From NCBI RefSeq assembly GCF_013009075.1, contig NZ_CP053108.1, forward strand, positions 3,552,517 to 3,616,516: a DNA stretch of 64,000 bases. The letters run 5' to 3'. The DNA is from Halomonas sp. TA22. GTDB taxonomy: Bacteria; Pseudomonadota; Gammaproteobacteria; Pseudomonadales; Halomonadaceae. The notes below the pieces were generated by a model that saw only the letters and a list, made by a program, of their open reading frames with translations, did not search any database and was not told the DNA's origin. The translations under genes were made by a program, and so were the position numbers. This document shows, one piece after another, positions 56,453 through 64,000 of the stretch (positions are counted from its first letter, which is position 1; each line of letters opens with the position of its first letter).

Positions 56453-59156
56453 GGGCGGTTTCCTCTTCGATCAGAGATTTCAATTCGGGAATGCAGGAGC
56501 CGCACTGGGTGCCGCAGGCGAGCCTGGCGCCCAGTGCCTCGATAGTGGTATCGCCGCTGCGAATGGCGGTGACGATGGTCTTGCGACCCACCTGGTGACA
56601 GCTGCATACGGTCGGCCCCGCATCGGCCTCGCCGCTATCGCAGCCGGCCAGCAGTCGGCGGCGATGCTGCGTCTCAAGCGTCTCGCCGCGCAGCGCTTCG
56701 CCGAAGCGCTCGTCAAGCCAGGCAAGGCCGGGCAGCTCGGCGGGCGGGGCCACCATCAGCCACCAGCGCAGACGACCATTCTCGATCCCGGCAGCACGCA
56801 GTCGGCCGCTGCTGGCATCCTCGGCCCACAGCGTCGGCTCGCCCGGCAGGTGGGCAGTGGCCCAGCGCATCCAGTCACGTGAGGTACCATCGCGCTCGCC
56901 GCCCGCCAGTTGCCAGCGCTGGCAGTGCGCCAGAGGAATGCGTGTCCAGTAGTGGGTCTCCTCGCACCAGCTCGGCAGGCCGGTCGGTGGGTCGGCCACC
57001 AGCAGGGTGGCTTCCCAGCCGTGCGCCAGGGCAGCCAGCATGACAGCGCCGTGCTTGGACTCCGGTTGGCCGGAGAGCGGGTCGAGGTGCGCCTCGAGCA
57101 GGCTGCCGGTACGCGCCCTGGCGCTGAAGCGGTCGCTCCAGTGAATGGGAATGAAGACTTCACCGCGGCGCTGTCCCTTGGCCACGCGCACCCGACCGCG
57201 AAACTCGCCGCCGGGGGTGGTCAAGCAGGCAAGCTGCTGATCCTTGAGGCCATGGTGGCTGGCATCATCGGGGTGCACCTCGATAAAGGGCTCGGTGCGG
57301 TGATTCATCAGGCGCGGGGCGCGAGCAGTACGCGTCATGGTGTGCCACTGGTCGCGCACACGACCGGTATTGAGGCGCAGCGGCCGCGACGCGCTGAGCT
57401 GCTGAATCGGCAGTTGCGGGCGCACGGCGATCAACCGGGCCAGGCCATCCGGCGTGGCGAAGCGGCCATTCTCGAACAGCCGCGCGGTACCATGGGGGGC
57501 ACTCGCCGTCACCGGCCACTGGATCGGCGCCAGGGCGTCGTAGGCGGCGCGGTCGAGGCCAGCCAGCCCCGAGATATCGAACATCCGACGGCTATCACTC
57601 GGGTTGTCATCAGCATTCTCGAAGGCGGAAAGGCGCGCATGCTCATCGAATATCTCGCCGGGATGGGTGTAGCCGAAAGCCTCGCCAAAGCCCATGCGCC
57701 GGGCAACCTCGCTCATGATCCACCAGTCGTGGCGCGCCTCGCCGGGCGGCGGCAGCATGCCGCGCTGGCGCGAGATGCGCCGCTCGGAGTTGGTCACGGT
57801 GCCATCCTTCTCCGACCAGCCCGAGGCGGGCAGCACGATGTCGGCATAGGCCAGCATGTCGGTGTCGGCCACGCACTCGGAGACGATCACCAGTGGGCAT
57901 TTTTCGAGTGCCGCACGCACGCGGTTGGCATCGGGCAGGCTCACCGCCGGGTTGGTGGCCATCACCCACAGCGCCTTGATCTCGCCGCGCTCGATCGCCT
58001 CGAAGATCTCCACCGCCTTGTAGCCTGGTCCTTGTGGCAGGCTCGGCGCCAGACTCTCGGTGCTCCAGAAGCGCGCCACCCGGTCGATGGCGCCAGGCGT
58101 GTGGTAGTCCATGTGCGCGGCGAGCTGGTTGGCAAGCCCGCCCACCTCGCGACCGCCCATGGCGTTGGGCTGCCCGGTGATCGAGAAGGGCCCCGCCCCG
58201 GGCAGACCGATCTTGCCGCCGGCCAGATGGCAGTTGATGATCGCGTTGCACTTGTCGGTGCCGCTTGAGGACTGGTTGATGCCCTGCGAATACATCGTCA
58301 CCACGTGCAGCTGGCTGGCGAACCAGTAGTAGAAGGTCTCCAGGCGCTCGGGGTCGACGTCGCAGTCGCCGGCGATCGCCTCGATGCTCGCATCGCCTTC
58401 GCGGGCCGCCGCCAGCGCCTCGTCGAGCCCTTGGGTGTGGCGCTCAAGATAGGGTTGGTCGAGACGCCCGCGGTCGGCCATCCATGCCAACAAGCCGTTG
58501 AACAGCCGCGCATCGCTGCCCGGCTTGAGTCCCAGGTAGAGATCGGCGATCTCGCAGGTATCGGTGACGCGAGGGTCGATCACCACCACGCGCATCAGCG
58601 GGTTGCGCTGCTTGGCGACCCGCAGGCGCTGGTAGAGCACCGGATGGTTCCAGGCCAGGTTGGAGCCGACAAGCACCACCAGCTCGGCCTCCTCGAGATC
58701 CTCGTAGCTGCACGGCACGGCATCGGCGCCGAAGGCGCGCTTGTAGCCGGCCACCGCCGAGGCCATGCACAACCGCGAATTGGTATCCAGGTGCGGCGTG
58801 CCGAGAAAGCCCTTGAACAGCTTGTTGGCGACGTAGTAGTCCTCGGTGAGCAGCTGGCCCGAGAGGTAGGCCGCCACCGCCTGGGTGCCGTCGGCATCGC
58901 GAATCGCCGTGAGCCGCTCGACCACGGCCTCGAGCGCGGCATCCCAGTCGACCTCGACGCCATCGACGCGCGGCCGAATGAGACGGCCCCTGTCGCCCAG
59001 AGTTTCGTGCAGCGCCGCGCCCTTGACGCACAGTCGGCCGTAGTTCGCCGGGTGTTCGGTATCACCGCTCACCTCGGTCATGACGCCCTCTTCCACCGTT
59101 GCCGTCACGCCGCAGCCGACGCCGCAATACGCACATGTCGTTCTGACCTGATGCAT
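56412..59156 (-). CDS. nasA: assimilatory nitrate reductase catalytic subunit with BFD-like C-terminal domain
   Basis: The 914-residue molybdopterin enzyme reduces nitrate to nitrite in the cytoplasm. The N-terminal [4Fe-4S] site is C8-x2-C11-x3-C15-x27-C43. The molybdenum domain follows with G-S-N-L-A-W-N-H-P-V and Y-S-Q-G-I-N-Q-S-S-S-G-T-D-K-C-N-A, and the dinucleotide-binding C-terminal domain with R-L-N-T-G-R-V-R-D-Q-W-H-T-M-T-R. A BFD-like [2Fe-2S] domain ends the protein (C-S-C-H-Q-V-G ... C-G-T-Q-C-G-S-C), as in Klebsiella NasA. GAGGAG seven bases before ATG 59156 decides the start. The leader carries a sigma-54 element and a terminator. Confidence 0.95.
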   Translation of the reverse strand: MHQVRTTCAYCGVGCGVTATVEEGVMTEVSGDTEHPANYGRLCVKGAALHETLGDRGRLIRPRVDGVEVDWDAALEAVVERLTAIRDADGTQAVAAYLSGQLLTEDYYVANKLFKGFLGTPHLDTNSRLCMASAVAGYKRAFGADAVPCSYEDLEEAELVVLVGSNLAWNHPVLYQRLRVAKQRNPLMRVVVIDPRVTDTCEIADLYLGLKPGSDARLFNGLLAWMADRGRLDQPYLERHTQGLDEALAAAREGDASIEAIAGDCDVDPERLETFYYWFASQLHVVTMYSQGINQSSSGTDKCNAIINCHLAGGKIGLPGAGPFSITGQPNAMGGREVGGLANQLAAHMDYHTPGAIDRVARFWSTESLAPSLPQGPGYKAVEIFEAIERGEIKALWVMATNPAVSLPDANRVRAALEKCPLVIVSECVADTDMLAYADIVLPASGWSEKDGTVTNSERRISRQRGMLPPPGEARHDWWIMSEVARRMGFGEAFGYTHPGEIFDEHARLSAFENADDNPSDSRRMFDISGLAGLDRAAYDALAPIQWPVTASAPHGTARLFENGRFATPDGLARLIAVRPQLPIQQLSASRPLRLNTGRVRDQWHTMTRTARAPRLMNHRTEPFIEVHPDDASHHGLKDQQLACLTTPGGEFRGRVRVAKGQRRGEVFIPIHWSDRFSARARTGSLLEAHLDPLSGQPESKHGAVMLAALAHGWEATLLVADPPTGLPSWCEETHYWTRIPLAHCQRWQLAGGERDGTSRDWMRWATAHLPGEPTLWAEDASSGRLRAAGIENGRLRWWLMVAPPAELPGLAWLDERFGEALRGETLETQHRRRLLAGCDSGEADAGPTVCSCHQVGRKTIVTAIRSGDTTIEALGARLACGTQCGSCIPELKSLIEEETAHAGTNEKLEAEAE

Positions 59157-59200
59157 GGCGTGCTCCTCTCGCCACGAGCCCAGAATGAAAAACGAGCCCC

Positions 59201-59253
59201 GAAATAAAAGACGTCCAGCCTCTGCTCCCCTATCGGGGGCGAGGCTGGACGTC
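59201..59253 (-). terminator. leader terminator (attenuator) upstream of nasA
   Basis: Read on the minus strand, a 13-bp perfect GC-rich stem (arms 59241-59253 and 59210-59222) encloses a smaller CCCC/GGGG stem. It is followed by TTTTATTT (59202-59209). It lies about 45 bp ahead of nasA inside its leader, so it would stop transcription unless antitermination occurs. Confidence 0.88.
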
Positions 59254-59291
59254 GCTGTCTGGAGCGAAGTCGGCGTTGACTCCGCAATGCC
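59252..59291 (-). promoter_or_regulatory. paired hexaloop hairpins in nasA leader (candidate NasT target)
   Basis: Two small hairpins are predicted on the minus strand. The first (59291-59272) pairs GGC-A-UUG with CAA-C-GCC around hexaloop CGGAGU, with one A/C mismatch. The second (59267-59252) pairs UCGCU with AGCGA around hexaloop CCAGAC. The second overlaps the terminator stem by two bases. Two hexaloop hairpins before a terminator is the layout described for ANTAR-protein targets; neither loop fits the reported A1/G4 rule fully. Confidence 0.5.
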
Positions 59292-59298
59292 TTGCTTA

Positions 59299-59315
59299 AG
59301 CAAGCGCCATGCCAC
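59299..59315 (-). promoter_or_regulatory. sigma-54 promoter element of nasA
   Basis: GTGGCATGGCGCTTGCT on the minus strand matches the -24/-12 consensus with GG and GC 12 bases apart, TGGCA and TTGCT blocks intact. Transcription should begin near 59288, exactly ahead of the hexaloop hairpins and terminator. Confidence 0.8.
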
Positions 59316-59412
59316 TTTTACCGCCAGCGGGACGAAAGGCCCAGCGGGTGGGCAGCAAGCCATAGCAGAATCCACCATGGAGAGGCCGAAAACTCAGCCG
59401 CGAAACGAAAAG

Positions 59413-59460
59413 TGCACCACGAAATAGCAACACAGGGGTATTTCGCACTACATCAATGCA
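59413..59460. promoter_or_regulatory. paired NtrC-like sites upstream of nasA
   Basis: TGCACCACGAAATAGCA (59413-59429) and CGCACTACATCAATGCA (59444-59460) both resemble the NtrC site TGCACY-N5-GGTGCA, with the best match in the outer GCAC/TGCA parts. Their spacing of 31 bp puts them on the same DNA face, and they lie about 115-160 bp upstream of the sigma-54 element, the usual enhancer distance. Confidence 0.6.
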
Positions 59461-59597
59461 CCGCTTCCACACGCGTCCTTTTACCAAGGCGCCATGAGCC
59501 GACGGCATCTGAGGGCAGGCATTGACGCCTGGCGCTGCGTGTCGCCCAATGGCCCATCCCTTGCTAAGGTAAGCCAAACGAACACCGCGAGTTAGCC

Positions 59598-60191
59598 ATG
59601 CCCTCACCGCTGAAAGTTCTTCTGGTCGACGACGAGCCCGTGCGTGCCGCCATGGTCGAAGAGGCGCTGATGAGCGAAGGCCATCAGGTGATCTGCCATC
59701 TGACCACTCCCGCCAGCCTCAACGCCATGGTCGCCCGGCATCAGCCCGACGTGGTGATCATTGACATGGAATCCCCCGACCGCGACACGCTGGACAGCAT
59801 GGCGCTGCTCAATCGCGAGAACCCGCGCCCGGTGGTGTTCTTCGCCGACCAGCACGACCCCGACACCATGCAGGCGGCGCTCAAGGCCGGCGTCAGCGCC
59901 TATGTGGTCGATGGCCTGATACAGGGCCGGGTCAAGGCGATCATCGAGGTCGCCATCGCGCGTTTCGATTCGTTCCAGTCGATGCGCAGCGAACTCGACA
60001 AGGCACGCAACCAGCTCACCGAGCGCAAGCGCATCGAACGTGCCAAGGGGCTGTTGATGAAGCACCAGAGCTGCGACGAAGAGCAGGCCTACCGGATGCT
60101 GCGCAAGATCGCCATGGACCGCGGCCAACGCATTTCCGAGGTCGCCGAAAGCGTCATCGATATTCTCGAACGTCTGGAGAAAGGTATATGA
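59598..60191 (+). CDS. nasT: ANTAR domain response regulator NasT
   Basis: The 197-residue protein has an N-terminal receiver-like domain (D11-D12 and D56 in V-V-I-I-D-M-E-S) and a C-terminal ANTAR RNA-binding domain (from about residue 135: R-K-R-I-E-R-A-K-G-L-L-M-K-H-Q-S-C-D-E-E-Q-A-Y-R). NasT binds leader hairpins and prevents transcription termination of nitrate assimilation genes when nitrate releases it from NasS. It is divergent from nasA and overlaps nasS by ATGA. The order nasT-nasS is the reverse of the commonly described nasS-nasT. Confidence 0.95.
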   Translation: MPSPLKVLLVDDEPVRAAMVEEALMSEGHQVICHLTTPASLNAMVARHQPDVVIIDMESPDRDTLDSMALLNRENPRPVVFFADQHDPDTMQAALKAGVSAYVVDGLIQGRVKAIIEVAIARFDSFQSMRSELDKARNQLTERKRIERAKGLLMKHQSCDEEQAYRMLRKIAMDRGQRISEVAESVIDILERLEKGI

Positions 60192-61210
60192 AAGCCCTGC
60201 CACCCCCCGAGCTTCAGCGCGTGCAACTAGGCTTCGTGCCACTGCTCGACTGTGCCCTGCTGGTAATTGCCCGCGAACAGGGCTTCTTCGCCGAGCAGGG
60301 GCTGGATGTGGTGCTGTGCCGACAGAACGCCTGGTCGACGCTGCGCGACAAGGTCGCCGCCGGCCTGCTCGATGGCGGCCAGATGCTCGCCCCCCTGCCA
60401 CTGGCCATGACCCTGGGGCTCGGCAGCGAGCCCTGCAAGACCCTGGCGGCGCTCAACCTGAGCCGCAACGGCAACGCCATCGTGCTCAGCCAGGCCCTGG
60501 CCGAGCGCGCGAATGCCGGCTACTCGGACGAGCCCGCCGCCAGCGCCCGTGCGCTGGGTGGCTACCTGCTGCGCGGGACACCCGAGCGCCCTCCGCGCCT
60601 GGCGATGGTGCACCCGCACTCCTGCCAGCACTATCAATTGCGCCAGTGGCTGGACCTGGGCGAGATCGATCCACAGCGCGACGTGGAGCTCGCGGTCATG
60701 CCGCCGCCGCGCATGGTCGAGGCGATGCAGCGCGGTGAGATCGACGGCTTCTGCGTGGGCGAGCCCTGGGGTACCCTGGCCGAGGCGCGCCACACCGGGC
60801 GGATCGTCGCGACCGGCGCCCAGCTGTGGCCCGACCATCCCGAGAAGGTGCTGGGCGTGACACGCCGCTGGGCCGAGCGCTACCCGGCCACGCTCTGCCA
60901 CCTGATCCGCGCACTGCACTACGCAAGCCAATGGCTTGCGCTCGACCCAAGCCACCTGCGTCAGGCGCGTGACTGGCTGGCCCTGCCCCCCTATCTCGAC
61001 CGCTCGGTAGAGCATCTCGATCACCTGCCACTGGGCGAGGCGCCACTGCTGCAGCGCATGTGCGGCACCGACATGCTGCGCCCCGAGGCCAGCGCCATGC
61101 AGCGCTTCGCCACACAGATGCTGTCCGCCGCATCGCCGACCCTGGCCGAGCATGACACGCTTGAGACCTGCTACAGTCCCGTGCATTACGACACCGCCAC
61201 GCACCACTAA
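60188..61210 (+). CDS. nasS: nitrate sensor protein NasS
   Basis: The 340-residue protein resembles the nitrate-binding NrtA/NasS group but has no signal peptide, so it is cytoplasmic. Typical parts are L-G-F-V-P-L-L-D-C-A-L-L-V-I-A-R-E-Q-G-F-F, the W-S-T-L-R-D-K-V-A-A-G-L-L-D-G-G-Q-M-L-A segment and G-F-C-V-G-E-P-W-G. NasS holds NasT inactive until nitrate is bound. The 4-bp overlap with nasT suggests matched production. Its last codons contain the NtrC-like site for the next operon. Confidence 0.94.
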   Translation: MKALPPPELQRVQLGFVPLLDCALLVIAREQGFFAEQGLDVVLCRQNAWSTLRDKVAAGLLDGGQMLAPLPLAMTLGLGSEPCKTLAALNLSRNGNAIVLSQALAERANAGYSDEPAASARALGGYLLRGTPERPPRLAMVHPHSCQHYQLRQWLDLGEIDPQRDVELAVMPPPRMVEAMQRGEIDGFCVGEPWGTLAEARHTGRIVATGAQLWPDHPEKVLGVTRRWAERYPATLCHLIRALHYASQWLALDPSHLRQARDWLALPPYLDRSVEHLDHLPLGEAPLLQRMCGTDMLRPEASAMQRFATQMLSAASPTLAEHDTLETCYSPVHYDTATHH

Positions 61211-61216
61211 TGTGCA
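61200..61216. promoter_or_regulatory. NtrC-like site upstream of the flavoprotein-nirB operon
   Basis: CGCACCACTAATGTGCA carries the inverted halves GCAC and GTGC and fits TGCACC-N5-GGTGCA well, especially in the outer bases. It overlaps the nasS stop codon and lies about 100 bp upstream of the sigma-54 element. Confidence 0.55.
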
Positions 61217-61303
61217 ACAACCAGGAGGCTGCCCGTTTTCCCACGCCATCTCCCGCCCTTCAAACTATTGAAAAACAAGCTAAATAACGCCTACTGGCAT
61301 GCT

Positions 61304-61320
61304 CTGGTCAGGCTATTGCA
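61304..61320 (+). promoter_or_regulatory. sigma-54 promoter element of the flavoprotein-nirB operon
   Basis: CTGGTCAGGCTATTGCA has CTGG and TTGCA blocks with GG (61306-61307) and GC (61318-61319) 12 bases apart. The start of transcription should be near 61331. Confidence 0.65.
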
Positions 61321-61337
61321 ACACTAGCCTACCATGG

Positions 61338-61353
61338 CGATCAATGGCGATCG
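61338..61353 (+). promoter_or_regulatory. hexaloop hairpin in leader (candidate NasT target)
   Basis: CGATC pairs with GATCG around the hexaloop AATGGC, which has A at position 1 and G at position 4 as reported for ANTAR targets. The same loop occurs upstream of narK. A weaker stem TCGTC/GACGA (61351-61368) follows and would overlap it by three bases. Confidence 0.6.
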
Positions 61354-61368
61354 TCCTAGACATGACGA

Positions 61369-61419
61369 AGACGTCTCACACTTCCCGGACAAGCGGGAAG
61401 TGGCGAGGCGTCTTTTTTT
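61369..61419 (+). terminator. leader terminator (attenuator) upstream of the flavoprotein-nirB operon
   Basis: AGACGTCTC (61369-61377) pairs with GAGGCGTCT (61405-61413), and inside it ACTTCCCG pairs with CGGGAAGT. Seven T residues follow (61413-61419). It lies about 30 bp before the first gene, in its leader. Confidence 0.92.
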
Positions 61420-61447
61420 ATGCGTCATTTTTGTCAGGAGTAGCGGC

Positions 61448-62797
61448 ATGACCTCTCGACACGCTTCGCAAACCGCTGGCAAGCAAGATCGCCTGCTGAT
61501 CATCGGCAACGGCATGGCCGGCCACCGGCTGCTCGAGAAACTGCTCGAGCAGCCGGGGCGTCCGGCACGCATTACCGTGATTGGCGACGAGCGTGTGCCG
61601 GCCTACAACCGCATCCTGCTCTCGCCCCTGCTGGCCGGCGAGATGGAGCGCGAGGCGCTGACCCTGCGCGATGCCCAGTGGTATGCCGAGCAGGGCATCG
61701 AGCTGATCCTCGGCGAGCGGGTCTCCCATATCGACCGCCAGGCACGTCGCGTCACCACCTCCGGCGGCCGCGAGCTCGATTATCGACGCCTGGTGCTGGC
61801 AACCGGCTCGCGCCCGATGATGCCCGAAGTGCCGGGCATCGCCCTTGCCGGCGTGCATGGCTTTCGCGACCTTAGCGACGCCGCGTCCTTGGCCCAGACC
61901 TCGCAGCAAGGCCACCGCGCGGTGGTGATCGGCGGCGGCCTGCTCGGGCTCGAGGCGGCCGAAGGGCTGCGCAAGCGCGGCATGGTAGTCAGCGTGGTGC
62001 AGCGTGCCGACCGGTTGATGAATCGCCAGCTCGACGCGACCGCCGCCGAACTGCTCGAGCGCGAACTCAGCGCACGCGGCCTGGAGGTGATCACCGCGGG
62101 CCGCCTGGCATCGCTGGAGGACAACGGGCAGGGCCAGGTGGCGGGCATCACCCTCGAGGATGGCCGCTTCCTGCCCGCCGATTGCGTGGTGGTCGCCGCC
62201 GGCATCGTTCCCAATGCCGAGCTTGGCCGCCAGGCCGGTCTCGCGTGCCAGCGTGCGATCAACGTCGACTCCACCCTGACCACCTCCGACCCGGCCATCC
62301 ATGCCCTCGGCGAGTGCTGCGAGCACCTGGGCCAGACCTATGGCCTGGTCGAGCCGATCTGGCAGCAGGCCGAGGTGCTGGCTGCACATCTATCTCAGGA
62401 GTTAGGCCAGGAGCGCGGCGCCTCGGTCGAGGGCTACGTCGAACGGCCCTGCGCCACCAAGCTCAAGATCAGCGGCGTGTCGCTCTACTCCTTCGGCCCC
62501 ATCGAGGCCGACGCAGAGCACGACGTGCTGACCTACCACGACCCCGAACATGGCGACTACCGGCGCCTGCTGCTGCGCGCAGGCCGCCTCGAAGGTGCCG
62601 TCCTGTATGGCGATACCAGCATGGGCCCCTGGTACTTCCAGCAGGCCCTGGCCGAGCGCGACCTGAGCGCCTGCCGCCAGGCGCTATTGTTCGGTGCCGG
62701 CGACGCCACCTCTCTTCTCGAAAGCCATCTCGAATCCCAGCGTCTCGAATCCCAGCTTATCGCTACCGACACCCCCTTGCAGGAGGAAGCGGCATGA
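61448..62797 (+). CDS. NAD(P)/FAD-dependent oxidoreductase, electron-transfer subunit for nitrate assimilation (NirB N-terminal-like)
   Basis: The 449-residue flavoprotein resembles the N-terminal FAD/NAD domain of NirB and Klebsiella NasC, which passes electrons from NAD(P)H to NasA. FAD motif G-N-G-M-A-G near residue 21 and NAD motif G-G-G-L-L-G-L-E-A-A are visible. The family-typical P-A-Y-N-R-I-L-L-S-P-L-L-A segment is also present. AGGAG eight bases before ATG 61448 sets the start, and the end overlaps nirB by ATGA. It is close in sequence to the nirB beginning, suggesting an old duplication. Confidence 0.9.
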   Translation: MTSRHASQTAGKQDRLLIIGNGMAGHRLLEKLLEQPGRPARITVIGDERVPAYNRILLSPLLAGEMEREALTLRDAQWYAEQGIELILGERVSHIDRQARRVTTSGGRELDYRRLVLATGSRPMMPEVPGIALAGVHGFRDLSDAASLAQTSQQGHRAVVIGGGLLGLEAAEGLRKRGMVVSVVQRADRLMNRQLDATAAELLERELSARGLEVITAGRLASLEDNGQGQVAGITLEDGRFLPADCVVVAAGIVPNAELGRQAGLACQRAINVDSTLTTSDPAIHALGECCEHLGQTYGLVEPIWQQAEVLAAHLSQELGQERGASVEGYVERPCATKLKISGVSLYSFGPIEADAEHDVLTYHDPEHGDYRRLLLRAGRLEGAVLYGDTSMGPWYFQQALAERDLSACRQALLFGAGDATSLLESHLESQRLESQLIATDTPLQEEAA

Positions 62798-64000
62798 ACA
62801 CCTCGAATTCAGCCAAACAGCGTCTCATCATCATCGGCAACGGCATGGTCGGTCACCACTTGGTCGAGCAGCTCGTCGAGACCGGCGCCACCGAGCGCTT
62901 CGTCATCACCGTGTTCGGTGAAGAGCGCCACCCGGCCTACGACCGCGTCCACCTCTCGGAGTACTTCACCGGACGCGACGCCGTGTCGCTTGCAATGTGC
63001 GAGGCGGACTACTACGCCGCCAATGGCATCGAGCTGCGCCTCAACGAGACGATCACCGGCATCGATCGCGATCACCAGGAAGTGGTCACCGATGCGGCGC
63101 GCCATGGCTATGACCGCGTGGTGCTGGCCACCGGCTCCTTCCCCTTCGTGCCGCCGATTCCCGGCAACGACCGCGCCAACTGCCTGGTCTACCGTACCCT
63201 GGACGACCTCGACGCGATCCGCGCCGCCGCCGAGAACGCCACTACCGGCGTGGTGGTAGGCGGCGGCCTGCTCGGCCTGGAGGCGGCCAATGCCCTGCGC
63301 GGTCTCAACCTGGATACCGCCGTGGTCGAGTTCGCCCCTAGGCTGATGCCGATGCAGGTCGATGCCGAAGGCGGCGAGCTGCTGCGCGAGAAGATCGAGG
63401 CCCTCGGCGTGCAGGTGCTCACCGGACGCGCCACTCAGGAGATCATCGATGGCGAGGCGAGCTTCCACCGCATGGTGTTCCAGGATGGCAAGGTGCTGGA
63501 GACCGACCTGATCGTCTTCTCCGCCGGCATCCGCCCGCGCGACGAACTGGCCCGCGATTGCGGCCTGGAGATCGGCGAGCGCGGCGGCGTGGTGGTGGAC
63601 GACCACTGCCTGACCAGCGACCCGGCGATTCTCGCCGTCGGCGAAGTGGCGGTGTGGAACGGCTCCTGCTTCGGCCTGGTCGCCCCCGGCTATCAGATGG
63701 CCAAGGCGGCCGCCGCCACCCTCACCGGGGGCGATCTGAGCTTTGCCGGTGCCGACATGAGCACCAAGCTCAAGCTGCTCGGCGTGGACGTCGGCTCGAT
63801 CGGCGATGCCCATGGCGAACGCTCCGGCGCGCGCACCTACCGCTATCTGGACCAGATCAAGCAGCAGTACCGCAAGCTGGTCGTCTCCAGCGACGGCAAG
63901 AAGCTGCTCGGTGCGATGCTGGTGGGCGACAACAGCTACTACGACACGCTGATGCAGTACTACAGCAACGGCCTGGAGCTGCCCACCCAGCCCGAGAGCC
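62794..64000 (+). CDS. nirB: nitrite reductase large subunit NirB, N-terminal part (3' end outside window)
   Basis: The first 402 codons of NADH-dependent assimilatory nitrite reductase are present and run past the window end. The part seen is the FAD/NAD-binding flavoprotein domain: G-N-G-M-V-G-H, P-A-Y-D-R-V-H-L-S-E-Y-F, A-T-G-S-F-P-F-V-P-P, G-G-G-L-L-G-L-E-A-A, and L-K-L-L-G-V-D-V-G-S-I-G-D-A-H. The siroheme and BFD-like parts would follow. AGGAGG lies a few bases ahead of ATG 62794, and the overlap with the previous gene is ATGA. Siroheme is supplied via cobA nearby. Confidence 0.95.
   Translation, partial: MNTSNSAKQRLIIIGNGMVGHHLVEQLVETGATERFVITVFGEERHPAYDRVHLSEYFTGRDAVSLAMCEADYYAANGIELRLNETITGIDRDHQEVVTDAARHGYDRVVLATGSFPFVPPIPGNDRANCLVYRTLDDLDAIRAAAENATTGVVVGGGLLGLEAANALRGLNLDTAVVEFAPRLMPMQVDAEGGELLREKIEALGVQVLTGRATQEIIDGEASFHRMVFQDGKVLETDLIVFSAGIRPRDELARDCGLEIGERGGVVVDDHCLTSDPAILAVGEVAVWNGSCFGLVAPGYQMAKAAAATLTGGDLSFAGADMSTKLKLLGVDVGSIGDAHGERSGARTYRYLDQIKQQYRKLVVSSDGKKLLGAMLVGDNSYYDTLMQYYSNGLELPTQPES

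Noticed and set aside
56910-58268. Long open frame antisense to nasA
   Set aside because: Same reason: a shadow of high-GC third positions in nasA, with no recognisable protein motif.
61310-61330. AGGCTA/TAGCCT hairpin considered as the first ANTAR hairpin of the flavoprotein-nirB leader
   Set aside because: It overlaps the sigma-54 element and lies upstream of the predicted transcription start, so it would not be in the RNA; its loop is nine bases, not six.

Overview
The window is a GC-rich, gene-dense stretch of a gammaproteobacterial chromosome. Gene content (SbcCD, Tpx, YihY, HglS/DUF1338, NasST-controlled assimilatory nitrate reduction, a PreTA pyrimidine pathway, DUF1127, AI-2E and NCS1 families) and codon use suggest Halomonadaceae (Halomonas-like). 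That assignment is inference from protein character, not a database match. I saw no rRNA, tRNA, CRISPR array, insertion sequence or prophage.

Layout. 0-9.4 kb: the end of an amidoligase-like gene with its C26 amidotransferase partner, thiol-stress proteins (OsmC, Tpx), an aldo/keto reductase, endonuclease V and the sbcDC operon. 9.4-14.1 kb: an M20 amidohydrolase / sodium symporter / DUF3311 operon, then a D-amino-acid dehydrogenase-like gene behind a tandem glycine riboswitch. 14.1-28.1 kb: a LysR regulator, argE, YihY, an IlvD/Edd sugar-acid dehydratase with a GbpR-like LysR, a DEAD-box helicase with a long leader, YaiI, a glutathionyl-hydroquinone reductase, a LysR/pirin pair and an M23 endopeptidase. 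28.2-37.1 kb: a reductive pyrimidine (or hydantoin) degradation module, made of an NCS1 permease divergent from beta-ureidopropionase, dihydropyrimidinase, preT and preA, with an orphan siderophore-type binding protein and a RutR-like TetR regulator nearby. 37.5-55.2 kb: a narK-type nitrate transporter, a fused ABC exporter, DUF1127, an HpaI-like aldolase, an L,D-transpeptidase-like protein, a small NIT-domain-like ORF, HglS, a peroxiredoxin, two near-duplicate MFS transporters, acetyltransferases (one decayed), an AI-2E exporter, an Aer-like chemoreceptor and PhnA. 55.5-64 kb: the nitrate-assimilation cluster, with nasA-cobA on the minus strand divergent from nasT-nasS and the flavoprotein-nirB operon on the plus strand.

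The most interesting signal is regulatory. The nasA and flavoprotein-nirB leaders both show NtrC-like palindromes, a sigma-54 -24/-12 element, small hexaloop hairpins and a strong intrinsic terminator before the first gene. This is the architecture expected for NasS-NasT (ANTAR) antitermination. The nitrate transporter gene more than 20 kb away has a near-perfect sigma-54 element and a hairpin with the same AAUGGC hexaloop as the flavoprotein leader, but no obvious terminator. The NCS1 permease also has a sigma-54-like element, and a strong NtrC-like palindrome lies in its divergent intergenic region. Together these suggest a nitrogen-scavenging regulon joining nitrate and pyrimidine use.
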